11,319 nucleotides of DNA from Synergistes sp. (GCA_016288355.1 JAEEYY010000267.1:1-11319); one strand, 5' to 3'; shown: positions 1 to 7,427, counted from the first letter of the stretch. A program made the numbers and translations. Notes: generated from the letters alone by a model not told the origin.

Positions 1-1530
1 CACAAAATCGAGGGGATGAGTATGTACGATGTGATGCTCTCCCCCGGTGAGGCAGATCTTAAGGTCGGTGACCTCCCATCCCTTAGGGCCCTGGGAGAGT
101 GCCTCCGGGAGCGTCTGCCGCACCTGTGCCTGGTAGCGCATGAAGATCCTGTCGTCGGGCACCCTGCTCTCAAATACATATCCCGAGCCCACAGGCAGCG
201 GCTCGATCTCGAACTCCATGACGGCCCAGCAGGGCTTGGGCATCGTATATTCCACGTAGCCGCGGGCCCGCTTAAGAGGGCGTTCCCTGTAGATAACGAC
301 AGGTTTTCCGATATTCACGCCGAGTCCGTATCTTTCTTCAAGCACTGTCTGAAGTATCTCGATATGGACAAGGCCTGAGACCCGTACCAGCATCTCGCGC
401 TGCTCTTTTTCCCATATCACGTCAAGAAGCGGATCTTCGGCGCACAGCTCAGAGAGCGCGGCGGAAAGCGCCGGGTACTGCTGTGCATCCCGGGGCGTTA
501 TCTTCACGCGCAGCGCAGGAGAGGCTATCTCCGCAGCAGGCGGGACAGAGGACACGTCTCCGATCACGTCGCCGCTTTTGGTATGGGTCAGCCCGTATAC
601 CGCGCCGATCTCGCCCGCGCGCAGCACGCCGGTGTCTCTTTCCCTGGCGCCCATGACCTCGCGGATCTGCGTGATCTTTTCTTCAGCGCCGGTCTCCGCG
701 TTAAGCACCGTATCGCGGTTCTTCAAAGTGCCTGAAAAAAGCCGCAGATAAGCCGCTCTTCCGAAAGAGGCGCTGTGCCCGACCTTGAATACGACGCCGG
801 CCGGCCGGCCGCCGTCGTTCCCTTTCACGGCCAGCATGGAAAGAGCATCAAGAAGCTCTTTCACGCCTTCCCCGCGCAGCGCCGAGCCGGTAAGCACGGG
901 AACTGCGGCGCGGCTGTAAACGGTTTTTTTCAGCAGAGCCGACAGCTCTTCCGGCGAAAAAGCGTCCTCGCCCTTTTCTATATATTTTTCAAGCGCGCTG
1001 TCGTCATATTCGGCAAAATTCTCGCACAGCGAGCTGCTGCTCCCCGGATCAAAGATCCTGGGCGCGGCGCCCGTAAGTTCCGCTATATCCTTCAGGCAGG
1101 AGTTTATATCGGCTCCGGCAAGGTCTGTCTTGTTTATGAAAAAAAGCGCGGGCCTTTCGCTCTTTTCAAGCGCCGCCCATATAGCTTCGGTCTGCGACTG
1201 TACCCCGTCGGCGGCGGAAAGCACGACGACAGCCAGATCTGTCGCTCTTACCGCCCGCGCCGTCTCGGCGGAAAAATCGCTGTGCCCCGGAGTGTCTATT
1301 ATCCCTATCCGTGCGCCGTGCCATTCGATGGAAACGGACGCGGTGCGGACAGATATGCCCCTTCTGCGTTCAAGATCAAGAAAGTCGGTATGAGCGCTGC
1401 CGCTGTCTACACGCCCCGGCGAACGCACAGCGCCGGTCAGGTAGAGCAGCTGCTCGGTAAGCGTCGTCTTGCCCGCGTCCACGTGGGCAAATATGCCTGT
1501 TATAAGCGTCCGCGGTGAGTCTACAGCCAA
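1..1530 (-). CDS. Tet(M)-like ribosomal protection / EF-G-like translational GTPase, C-terminus cut off by the window
   Basis: A ribosome-associated GTPase of the Tet(M)/Tet(O)/EF-G superfamily; 510 codons are visible with no stop, and Tet(M) has about 639. G1 is AHVDAGKT (residues 15-22), G3 is DTPGH (79-83) and G4 is NKTD (133-136). The switch I motif reads RGIS (57-60), with Ser60 where RGIT is usual. Domains II to IV follow; around 471-510 the chain aligns gap-free with Tet(M) domain IV. There the Tet(M) loop tip SPVS is replaced by IVHT (residues 501-504). The only workable start is TTG at 1528-1530: a TGA lies two codons upstream in frame and the P-loop is 14 residues downstream. The start lies inside the end of the nitroreductase gene (10-base overlap), so the two genes are probably co-transcribed and translationally coupled. 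Family assignment is secure. Tetracycline resistance itself is not shown; a housekeeping or stress translation factor is equally possible. Confidence 0.88.
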   Translation of the reverse strand, partial: MAVDSPRTLITGIFAHVDAGKTTLTEQLLYLTGAVRSPGRVDSGSAHTDFLDLERRRGISVRTASVSIEWHGARIGIIDTPGHSDFSAETARAVRATDLAVVVLSAADGVQSQTEAIWAALEKSERPALFFINKTDLAGADINSCLKDIAELTGAAPRIFDPGSSSSLCENFAEYDDSALEKYIEKGEDAFSPEELSALLKKTVYSRAAVPVLTGSALRGEGVKELLDALSMLAVKGNDGGRPAGVVFKVGHSASFGRAAYLRLFSGTLKNRDTVLNAETGAEEKITQIREVMGARERDTGVLRAGEIGAVYGLTHTKSGDVIGDVSSVPPAAEIASPALRVKITPRDAQQYPALSAALSELCAEDPLLDVIWEKEQREMLVRVSGLVHIEILQTVLEERYGLGVNIGKPVVIYRERPLKRARGYVEYTMPKPCWAVMEFEIEPLPVGSGYVFESRVPDDRIFMRYQAQVRQTLPEALSQGPKGWEVTDLKICLTGGEHHIVHTHPLDFV

Positions 1531-2354
1531 CTGATATCAGCCCCGTGACGCGCAGGATACTGTCTTGCGGGACGAAGCAGCGGAAGCCCCATCATCTGGG
1601 CGCCGCATATATACTCATATTCTGTTATGCCGAGGAATTCGCGCAGCGGAGCGAATCTGCGTGCAGCGTAGGTAAAATAGCCGGCCCAGCAGCATCCGAC
1701 GCCGAGAGCGTGAGCCGCGAGCTCAAGGTAAGTGAGCGCGATGACTCCGTCCTCGGTCCAATTGTAAGATTTCGGCACCACGGCAACAGCTATATGCGGC
1801 GCCCCGCGCAGGATGGCGTCTTCGCCCGCTTTTGCCTTGGCTATCATTGCCGCGCCCAGCAGCGCGCTTTCCGACAGAGGATCTTTGAAGATAAGCTCGC
1901 GGAGCCAGCAGAGGATCAGATCGACGACTTCGGCGGTCTTTTCCGGCCTCTCAGTCACTATCCAGCGTACAGGCTGGCTGTTTACAGCGGAAGGAGCCTG
2001 CGCCGCCGCGTCAAATACTTTGTCGAATGTTTCGCGCGGCAGGGCCTCTTTTTTAAATTTCCTGATGCTGCGGCGTGTTTTTATTAAATTCAGCCCCGCA
2101 TCCGGCGAAGGCATTTCGATATCGGCCGAGGGGATCAGCTTCCGGCCTTCCAGGAAGGGAAGCATGTCGGCGCCTGTGGGACAGAAAAGGACGCACTGAC
2201 CGCAGCCGATGCACTTGCCCCGTTTTTTTTCGTCGATCCGGGGGAATCCAAAGTCTCCCCGTTCTATAATATCGGCCGGACATATATCGGCGCATATGCC
2301 GCATTTGGTGCACTTGCTCTCATCTACGGTAAGCCAGCTCACAGAAAACCACAC
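1521..2354 (-). CDS. Ferredoxin-domain nitroreductase family protein (2x[4Fe-4S] + FMN domain)
   Basis: 277 residues. The N-terminus is a two-cluster ferredoxin: C15-x2-C18-x2-C21-x3-C25-P and C48-x2-C51-x2-C54-x3-C58-P. A nitroreductase/FMN fold follows, opening with the flavin-phosphate motif TRRSIRKF (93-100), then AAQAPSAVNSQP, and late in the chain GVGCCWAGYF. Family members use FMN to reduce nitro compounds, quinones or flavins; here the clusters could feed electrons from ferredoxin-type donors. The protein is probably cytoplasmic, as no signal peptide is seen. The start is uncertain. GTG at 2352-2354 gives the longest frame but has no good ribosome-binding site. GTG at 2340-2342 has GGAG at 2354-2357 with 11-base spacing and would drop four residues. 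It is the first gene of a minus-strand unit whose second gene, a Tet(M)-like GTPase, starts inside its last codons. The substrate cannot be read from sequence. Confidence 0.92.
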   Translation of the reverse strand: MWFSVSWLTVDESKCTKCGICADICPADIIERGDFGFPRIDEKKRGKCIGCGQCVLFCPTGADMLPFLEGRKLIPSADIEMPSPDAGLNLIKTRRSIRKFKKEALPRETFDKVFDAAAQAPSAVNSQPVRWIVTERPEKTAEVVDLILCWLRELIFKDPLSESALLGAAMIAKAKAGEDAILRGAPHIAVAVVPKSYNWTEDGVIALTYLELAAHALGVGCCWAGYFTYAARRFAPLREFLGITEYEYICGAQMMGLPLLRPARQYPARHGADISWL

Positions 2355-2377
2355 TCCGTTTCGGTCTGTATGCTCTC

Positions 2378-2383
2378 ATTCTA
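2378..2383 (-). promoter_or_regulatory. Possible -10 box for the nitroreductase/GTPase unit
   Basis: On the minus strand the hexamer reads TAGAAT, five of six matches to TATAAT, about 24 bases ahead of the first possible start codon. I see no good -35 at normal spacing, so this is a weak call. Confidence 0.3.
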
Positions 2384-2445
2384 TCACTACGGCAATATTT
2401 TTTCCCTATTCCGAGGAAGGCTGGGCGCTTGCCGTTCTTATGGGC

Positions 2446-2451
2446 TATAAT
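2446..2451 (+). promoter_or_regulatory. -10 box for the serpin gene
   Basis: A perfect TATAAT lies 43 bases ahead of the serpin ATG. The -35 region is poor: nothing close to TTGACA at 16-18 bases spacing. This may mean the promoter depends on an activator. The ribosome-binding site GGGGGAGG (about 2478-2484) lies between it and the start. Confidence 0.5.
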
Positions 2452-2453
2452 GG

Positions 2454-2471
2454 AGTATCTGAACGGATACT
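2454..2471 (+). promoter_or_regulatory. Inverted repeat at the expected serpin transcription start
   Basis: AGTATC, six bases (tgaacg), then GATACT: a perfect 6-bp inverted repeat. It begins three bases after the -10 box, so it covers the expected transcription start and early leader. It could be an operator for a dimeric repressor or a small 5' stem. Only the symmetry and position are seen; the binding protein is unknown. Confidence 0.35.
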
Positions 2472-2494
2472 GTTTGCGGGGGAGGTCATCTGAA

Positions 2495-4021
2495 ATGAAA
2501 AAAACAACAGCTTTTGCAGCTTTGCTGATCTTCGTTCTCTTTGCTGCTGCGTCTGCCGAAACCGCGGATCTTATCCCGCCGTTCCACTGGACATATCACT
2601 CTCTTTCGCATCTGCATGAGGCGGGACTGATAAATGAAGAAGTAGTGCCGGGAAAAAGCGCTTTCACGCCGACACAGGTTGCTTCTCTTATCGTCCTGGC
2701 CCTTAAGCATGCCGAGAACGACCCGGAGAAGCTGGGCGACGCAGAGTTTTCCGATTTGAAGCAGCTGACGGCTGCGTATAAGGATTCTTTCAGACCGGCG
2801 GGTTATGAGTACGAAGAAATACGCAAAGATATAGAGATAGCGGCGATGCGCGCGGGACTTACAACAGCGGATGACAGCGCAAAGGCAGACGCGCTTTCCG
2901 CGGAGGCCGCGCGCATGGTGAACAGCTTTACGTTCGATCTCTACAGGCAGGCCGCCTCGTCAAGATCGGGGAGCAGCTTTTTCATATCTCCATACAGCGT
3001 CTCAACGGCTCTTGCGATGACATATGCGGGGGCGCGCGGCGCAACGGAAAGCGAGATGGAAAAAACTCTTTCTTTCTCTCCTGATATGCATGAGAGCATG
3101 GGTGCGCTGATAAGCGCTTTGAACCGCGTCCCGCAGGACGTCGCGCAGGTGAGCTGCGCAAACGCGCTGTGGCCGGCGAAGGAAGAAAAGATACTGCCGG
3201 AGTTTGCACAGACGCTCGCCGAATATTACGGCGCCGCGCTTACGCCGCTCGACTATGCCGGCGCGCCCGAGAATTCGCGCAGGACCGTCAACAAATGGGT
3301 GGAAAATAACACGAATCAGAAGATAAAGGATATAGTGCCGCCGGGCGCTTTCACGCGGGATACCGTGCTCACGCTTACAAACACGATCTATTTCAGATCG
3401 TCCTGGCTTGAGGAATTCCAGCCTGAGAACACCGAGCCGCGCCCATTCTGGCCTGCCGAAGACCATTCCGTAAACGTTATCACGATGCGCCGCAGGGCCG
3501 GCGAAATGAACTACGCTAAGTTCCCGGAGTGTGAGATAGTGGAGATGCCGTATAAGGGCGAGCTCTTTTCGATGCTGGTCATACTGCCGGACAGGAAAAA
3601 GGGTATCGATTCTGTCGAAAAGATACTTACGGAGAAGCAGCTGTCGGAATGGACAAGCCGGCTTATACCGCGCAGAGTGGAGATATCGATACCGAAATTC
3701 AAGCAGGAAAGCAGCTATGAGCTTTCCGAGATGCTCTCCGATATGGGGATGCCTTCGGCATTTTCACCGGGAGCAGATTTCTCCGGCATAAACGGGACCG
3801 GAGATATCCATATAGACAAGGTCCTGCACAAGACCTTTGTAGATGTAGCGGAAGAGGGTACCGAAGCGGCCGCGGCTACGGCGATAATCATGATGAAAAA
3901 CGCGCATGCCGGGGCTCAGGATGACCTTGTGATCTTCCGCGCGGACCACCCGTTCATATATCTTATAAAAGAAAACAAGAGCGACGCGATACTCTTCGTC
4001 GGAAGGTACATGAAACCATAA
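2495..4021 (+). CDS. Secreted serpin with an N-terminal SLH-like anchoring module
   Basis: 508 residues. The ATG at 2495 is chosen because GGGGGAGG precedes it and a signal peptide follows: KK, a hydrophobic core at 6-19, and likely cleavage after ASA (21). Residues 26-73 resemble an S-layer homology module (PPFHWTYHSLSHLHEAGLI, then FTPTQVASLIVLAL). Residues 80-114 (LGDAEFSDLKQLTAAYKDSF) resemble the coiled segment following SLH in diderm outer-membrane proteins. Residues about 135-508 form a full-size serpin: NSFTFDLY, FISPYSVSTALAM, GARGATESEM, and near the end FRADHPF (481-487) with ILFVGRY. The hinge EEGTEAAAATA (453-463) is the small-residue type of inhibitory serpins, so suicide-inhibitor activity against a protease is likely. 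The scissile bond falls in the following IIMMKNAHAGAQDD stretch and cannot be fixed; K468 or N469 are candidates. Convergent with rmuC; transcribed alone. The serpin call is near certain; the SLH call is probable. Confidence 0.95.
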   Translation: MKKTTAFAALLIFVLFAAASAETADLIPPFHWTYHSLSHLHEAGLINEEVVPGKSAFTPTQVASLIVLALKHAENDPEKLGDAEFSDLKQLTAAYKDSFRPAGYEYEEIRKDIEIAAMRAGLTTADDSAKADALSAEAARMVNSFTFDLYRQAASSRSGSSFFISPYSVSTALAMTYAGARGATESEMEKTLSFSPDMHESMGALISALNRVPQDVAQVSCANALWPAKEEKILPEFAQTLAEYYGAALTPLDYAGAPENSRRTVNKWVENNTNQKIKDIVPPGAFTRDTVLTLTNTIYFRSSWLEEFQPENTEPRPFWPAEDHSVNVITMRRRAGEMNYAKFPECEIVEMPYKGELFSMLVILPDRKKGIDSVEKILTEKQLSEWTSRLIPRRVEISIPKFKQESSYELSEMLSDMGMPSAFSPGADFSGINGTGDIHIDKVLHKTFVDVAEEGTEAAAATAIIMMKNAHAGAQDDLVIFRADHPFIYLIKENKSDAILFVGRYMKP

Positions 4022-4063
4022 CGGCTTAACTGACGTACGAATGCCGGCAGGCCGACTGTCATT

Positions 4064-4101
4064 TAACAAACGTTCCGCGCATGCGCGCGGAACGTTTGTT
4101 A
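4064..4101. terminator. Bidirectional hairpin terminator between serpin and rmuC
   Basis: A perfect 17-bp stem (4064-4080 with 4085-4101) and a four-base ATGC loop. The GC-rich upper stem is flanked on both sides by AACAAA/TTTGTT. It lies 42 bases after the serpin stop and 84 bases after the rmuC stop, so it can end transcription from both convergent genes. Confidence 0.85.
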
Positions 4102-4185
4102 TCATATAAAAGAGAAAACCGCCCTGCTTTCTCTCTTTCTGCACGGCGGGACGCCCCGGTGCGTAAATACGCGGGCATTGCCGGT

Positions 4186-5619
4186 CTATTCGTATTCTTT
4201 TATCAGTTCGTCGTCGCTGCCGGATATGTCTTCTCCGGAGGGCAGCTGCTGAACGTTTTTAAGCGCGCGGTTTATGGCCCTTGTGCGGCTTCCGGCCCTG
4301 TCGAGCTCTTTTGCCGCCTCATCCATCTTTTTCCTCGTTTTGTCCAGTATATCGCCGAACTTTTCGAATTCACTCTTTACCTTGCCTAAAAGTTCCCATA
4401 CCTCGCTTGAGCGTTTTTCGATGGCCAGGGTCCTGAAACCCATCTGAAGGCTGTTCAGCAGAGCGCAGATCGTGACCGGGCCGGCCGGTACCACGCGGAA
4501 ATCGCGCGACATCCTTTCACACAGGCCGTCTATGCGCAGCACTTCGGCGTACAGCCCCTCGACCGGCAGATAGAGTATGCCGAAATCCGTCGTGTACGGC
4601 GGTTCTATATATTTGTTGTGGATATCCTTCGCCTCGTCCAGAACGCGCACCTGCAGCGCCTTTCGGGCTTCGTTTACAGCGGAGGCGTCGTTTCCCTCCG
4701 ACGCGGATACGATGCGGCTGTAGTCTTCCAGCGGAAATTTGGAATCGATCGGCAGATAGATGCTGCCTGAGCCGTTCGCGCCCGGAAGTATCACCGCAAA
4801 TTCCACCCGTTCTGCGCTTCCGGGGCGGGTGGCGACGTTTTCCGCGTACTGCTCCTTCGTAAGCATCTGCTGAAGAAGCGCGTGCAGCTGCATCTCTCCC
4901 CATATGCCTCGTGCCTTTACATTTGAAAGGACCTTTCTCAGGTCCCCCACGTCGGCCGTGAGAGCGCGCATCTCGCCGAGCCCCTTGTGTACGAGCTCAA
5001 GGCGCTCGGATACCGTCGAAAAAGCCTCTCCGAGACGCTTTTCAAGAGTGGAGTGCAGCTGTTCGTCGACTGTGGCCCGCATCTTTTCCAGCCGCTCCTC
5101 GCTGCTTTTCCTGAGCTCCAGCATGCGCTGCTCCACAGACGAACGCAGCGCTTCCAGCTTTTCTTCGTTCAGACGGCTGATATTGGTGAGCTGCTGCGAA
5201 AACGCGGACAGGCTCTCGCTCTGGTTCTCGCTCATCTCTTTTACGAGGGCTGTCTGCGCGTCTCCGATTCCCGATATCTGCCGCGCGAAAGCGGTAAAAT
5301 TATCGCGCTGAGCGTCTCCGATGTCCTTTATCCTCTTGGCCTGGGCGTCTCCGAACGTCTCTATCGCACGCGACTGTTCGCTGCGCGCGTCAAGAGCCGC
5401 TTCCCTCTGTTCCTTGCGCATGGAGGCAAATCCGTCTTCTATGCGCTGTTCGGCGTCGCCTATGCATTCCTCGGCCTTCTGGAGGCGCATGAGCACTTCG
5501 CGCGCGGTCTGCTCCATCGCGCCTGCGCTTTCGCGAAAGCGTGACAAAGACATAACGATATAAATACCTGCCAGCACGGCAAGCGCCGCCGCGCCGATCA
5601 CAAGCTGCAGCATCCGCAT
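4186..5619 (-). CDS. rmuC: RmuC family protein (membrane-anchored coiled coil with nuclease-like domain)
   Basis: 477 residues. One N-terminal membrane segment (4-25) is followed by a long coiled coil (about 30-230). The RmuC core begins at ARGIWGEMQL (236-245) and includes LPIDSKFPLEDY and YTTDFGILYLPVEGLYAEVL. Glu273, Asp292 and Lys294 fit the PD-(D/E)xK-like active site proposed for the family. In E. coli RmuC limits inversions at short inverted repeats; the biochemical role is not settled. The coiled coil holds four GDA(E/Q) units at 54, 90, 101 and 119, an internal repeat. The start is the ATG at 5617-5619: AAGGAG (5625-5630) lies five bases upstream. A second ATG two codons later is less well spaced. 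Convergent with the serpin gene and divergent from pgm; single-gene unit. Confidence 0.95.
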   Translation of the reverse strand: MRMLQLVIGAAALAVLAGIYIVMSLSRFRESAGAMEQTAREVLMRLQKAEECIGDAEQRIEDGFASMRKEQREAALDARSEQSRAIETFGDAQAKRIKDIGDAQRDNFTAFARQISGIGDAQTALVKEMSENQSESLSAFSQQLTNISRLNEEKLEALRSSVEQRMLELRKSSEERLEKMRATVDEQLHSTLEKRLGEAFSTVSERLELVHKGLGEMRALTADVGDLRKVLSNVKARGIWGEMQLHALLQQMLTKEQYAENVATRPGSAERVEFAVILPGANGSGSIYLPIDSKFPLEDYSRIVSASEGNDASAVNEARKALQVRVLDEAKDIHNKYIEPPYTTDFGILYLPVEGLYAEVLRIDGLCERMSRDFRVVPAGPVTICALLNSLQMGFRTLAIEKRSSEVWELLGKVKSEFEKFGDILDKTRKKMDEAAKELDRAGSRTRAINRALKNVQQLPSGEDISGSDDELIKEYE

Positions 5620-5638
5620 ACACGCTCCTTCTGCAGTA

Positions 5639-5644
5639 ATTATA
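5639..5644 (-). promoter_or_regulatory. -10 box for rmuC
   Basis: A perfect TATAAT on the minus strand, 19 bases before the rmuC start. The implied leader is very short, about 12 bases, placing the ribosome-binding site near the 5' end. The -35 match is poor (CTGCCG at 17 bases spacing). Confidence 0.45.
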
Positions 5645-5664
5645 TACTATTGCTGGGCCTGCGG

Positions 5665-5685
5665 CAGGGCAGATAGAGCGCCCTG
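5665..5685. promoter_or_regulatory. Inverted repeat between the rmuC and pgm promoters
   Basis: CAGGGC, nine bases, GCCCTG: a perfect 6-bp inverted repeat. It lies between the two divergent -10 boxes and reaches the -35 zone of the pgm promoter. It could be an operator acting on both genes; no binding protein can be named. Confidence 0.25.
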
Positions 5686-5707
5686 ACCGGCGCGCAGCGG
5701 TATGTTA

Positions 5708-5713
5708 TATAAT
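5708..5713 (+). promoter_or_regulatory. -10 box for pgm
   Basis: A perfect TATAAT in an AT-rich stretch, 33 bases ahead of the pgm ATG. A weak CTGACC at 5683-5688 could act as -35, but its spacing is 19 bases. Confidence 0.5.
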
Positions 5714-5746
5714 AAAGAAAGATAAACGCAGCCGGGAGGGATATAT

Positions 5747-7351
5747 ATGCAGGAAAGACCGGATATAAATATACCGAGGCTGATAGCGGCCTACTACACA
5801 GAAGGACCCGATATCAGCGAAAAGGGACAGCGCGTTTCGTTCGGCACATACGGACACCGCGGTTCTTCTTTGAACAACAGCTTCAACGACGCGCACATTG
5901 CGGCGATCTCACAGGCTATATGCGAATACCGCGCAGCAGAAAAAATAACTGGTCCCCTTTACATGGGCATGGACACACATGCGCTGTCGGAAGCGGCTCT
6001 GCGCACCGCTGCGGAGGTCTTTGCCGCAAACGGCGTTGAGCTGCGCATGCAGCAGGGACTTACATATACGCCGACCCCCGTAATATCGCACGCGATACTG
6101 CAGTGGAACAGCGCAGGCTATGATACCACCGCAGACGGCGTCGTTATCACGCCGTCGCACAACCCCCCTCAGGACGGCGGCTTCAAGTACAACCCGCCGA
6201 GCGGGGGACCGGCCGGTACCGACGTCACAAAGGCGATAGAAACGCGCGCCAACGAGATCATAGAAAATAAACTTTCCGAAGTCAGGCGCATGCCTTTTAA
6301 AAAAGCGGCATCCGCCGAAAACGTCCGTTTTGTGGATTTCGTCGAGCAGTATACGTCCGGTCTTGCGGACGTGATAGATATGGAAGCCATAGCGAAGTCG
6401 GGGCTGAAGATAGGAGCGGACCCGCTTGGCGGTTCAGGTATATATTTCTGGGCGCCTATAGCAGAAAAGTTCGGCATAAATATCGAAGTCGTCAATAAGA
6501 AAGTGGATCCGACATTCTCCTTCATGCCGCTCGATCATGACGGCAAGGTGCGCATGGACTGCTCGTCGCCGTGGGCAATGGCAAACCTGGTGGCGCTGAA
6601 GGATAAATACGACATAGCGTTCGGCAACGATCCGGATTACGACCGTCACGGCATAGTCACCGCGGACGGCCTCATGCAGCCGAACGCCTACCTTGCAGTC
6701 GCGGTGGATTACCTCTTCACGCACCGCGGCGGATGGAACAAAAACGCTGCAATAGGAAAGACTCTCGTCTCAAGTTCGATGATAGACCGCGTAGCCGCCG
6801 CTCTCGGACGCAGACTCTGCGAAGTGCCTGTAGGCTTCAAGTGGTTCGTTGACGGGCTGCTTTCAGGAGAGCTGGGCTTCGGCGGAGAAGAAAGCGCCGG
6901 CGCTTCTTTCCTCTGCCGCGACGGCCGCGCATGGAGCACAGACAAGGACGGCTTTATTATGAGCCTGCTTGCAGCCGAGATAATGGCTGTGACCGGCGTT
7001 TCTCCGTCGGAGCACTACAGGGAGCTTATGAAAAGATACGGCACGCCTTACTACTCGCGTCAGGACGTTCCCGCGTCGCGCGAAGAAAAGGAAAAGCTGA
7101 AGAAGCTCTCTCCGTCAGATGTGGCCGCCCAAACGCTTGCCGGGGAAAAGATAACCGCAAAGCTCACGGCAGCGCCGGGCAACGGTGCGCCAATAGGCGG
7201 GCTCAAGGTCATGACGGCAAACGGCTGGTTTGCTGCGCGCCCCTCAGGCACCGAAGATATTTATAAGATATACGCGGAAAGCTTTATCGGCAGCGATCAT
7301 TTGACCGCAATAAAAGAAGAGGCGGCAAAGATAGTAGCCGGAGCCTTTTAG
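5747..7351 (+). CDS. pgm: Phosphoglucomutase, alpha-D-glucose phosphate-specific
   Basis: 534 residues, close to the E. coli enzyme (546). It interconverts glucose 1-phosphate and glucose 6-phosphate in the cytoplasm, linking glycolysis to glycogen, UDP-glucose and surface sugars. All four family signatures are present: FGTYGHRG (32-39); the phosphoserine loop TPSHNPPQDGG with catalytic Ser137; the metal loop DPDYDRHG (295-302); and the sugar-binding GGEESAG (379-385). The C-terminal phosphate-binding RPSGTED begins at 498. The PSHNPPQDGGFKYNPPSGGPA-type loop marks the glucose-specific bacterial branch rather than phosphomannomutases. The start is supported by GGGAGGG six bases upstream. Transcribed alone: divergent from rmuC and followed by its own terminator. 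No broken motif is seen. Confidence 0.97.
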   Translation: MQERPDINIPRLIAAYYTEGPDISEKGQRVSFGTYGHRGSSLNNSFNDAHIAAISQAICEYRAAEKITGPLYMGMDTHALSEAALRTAAEVFAANGVELRMQQGLTYTPTPVISHAILQWNSAGYDTTADGVVITPSHNPPQDGGFKYNPPSGGPAGTDVTKAIETRANEIIENKLSEVRRMPFKKAASAENVRFVDFVEQYTSGLADVIDMEAIAKSGLKIGADPLGGSGIYFWAPIAEKFGINIEVVNKKVDPTFSFMPLDHDGKVRMDCSSPWAMANLVALKDKYDIAFGNDPDYDRHGIVTADGLMQPNAYLAVAVDYLFTHRGGWNKNAAIGKTLVSSSMIDRVAAALGRRLCEVPVGFKWFVDGLLSGELGFGGEESAGASFLCRDGRAWSTDKDGFIMSLLAAEIMAVTGVSPSEHYRELMKRYGTPYYSRQDVPASREEKEKLKKLSPSDVAAQTLAGEKITAKLTAAPGNGAPIGGLKVMTANGWFAARPSGTEDIYKIYAESFIGSDHLTAIKEEAAKIVAGAF

Positions 7352-7357
7352 CGGCCC

Positions 7358-7389
7358 CGCGGCATGCGCCGCGCACGTCGGCGCGTTTT
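7358..7389 (+). terminator. Terminator after pgm with two overlapping hairpins
   Basis: GCGCCG (7366-7371) pairs with CGGCGC (7379-7384) and can extend to 7364/7386; TTTTCTT follows directly. This is the likely Rho-independent terminator of pgm. A competing stem, CGCGGC-ATGC-GCCGCG (7358-7373), shares bases with it, so only one can form at a time. Confidence 0.65.
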
Positions 7390-7397
7390 CTTAAGTT

Positions 7398-7427
7398 TTG
7401 CACGCAGGGCGGCTTAAATGGTAAAAT
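7398..7427 (+). promoter_or_regulatory. Promoter of the CofE-like/thioesterase pair
   Basis: TTGCAC (7398-7403) and TAAAAT (7422-7427) with 18-base spacing, 41 bases before the ATG. It lies just after the pgm terminator, so the pair is its own unit. Confidence 0.5.

Noticed and set aside
775..1518. Long plus-strand reading frame of 247 codons
   Set aside because: It lies fully antisense to the GTPase, which has intact G1, G3 and G4 motifs in its own frame. The product is basic and low in motifs, typical of a shadow in GC-rich DNA.
1..1530. Calling this gene a tetracycline resistance determinant such as tet(M) or tet(O)
   Set aside because: The loop residues that define the resistance-type contact differ and no mobile element flanks the gene, so only the superfamily is claimed.
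4064..4101. Long palindrome as an insertion-sequence end or recombination site
   Set aside because: It sits between convergent stops, has a short loop and no flanking repeats or transposase; a shared terminator explains it.
4987..5544. Plus-strand reading frame opposite rmuC
   Set aside because: Antisense to the RmuC coiled coil; no recognisable domain and no ribosome-binding site worth noting.
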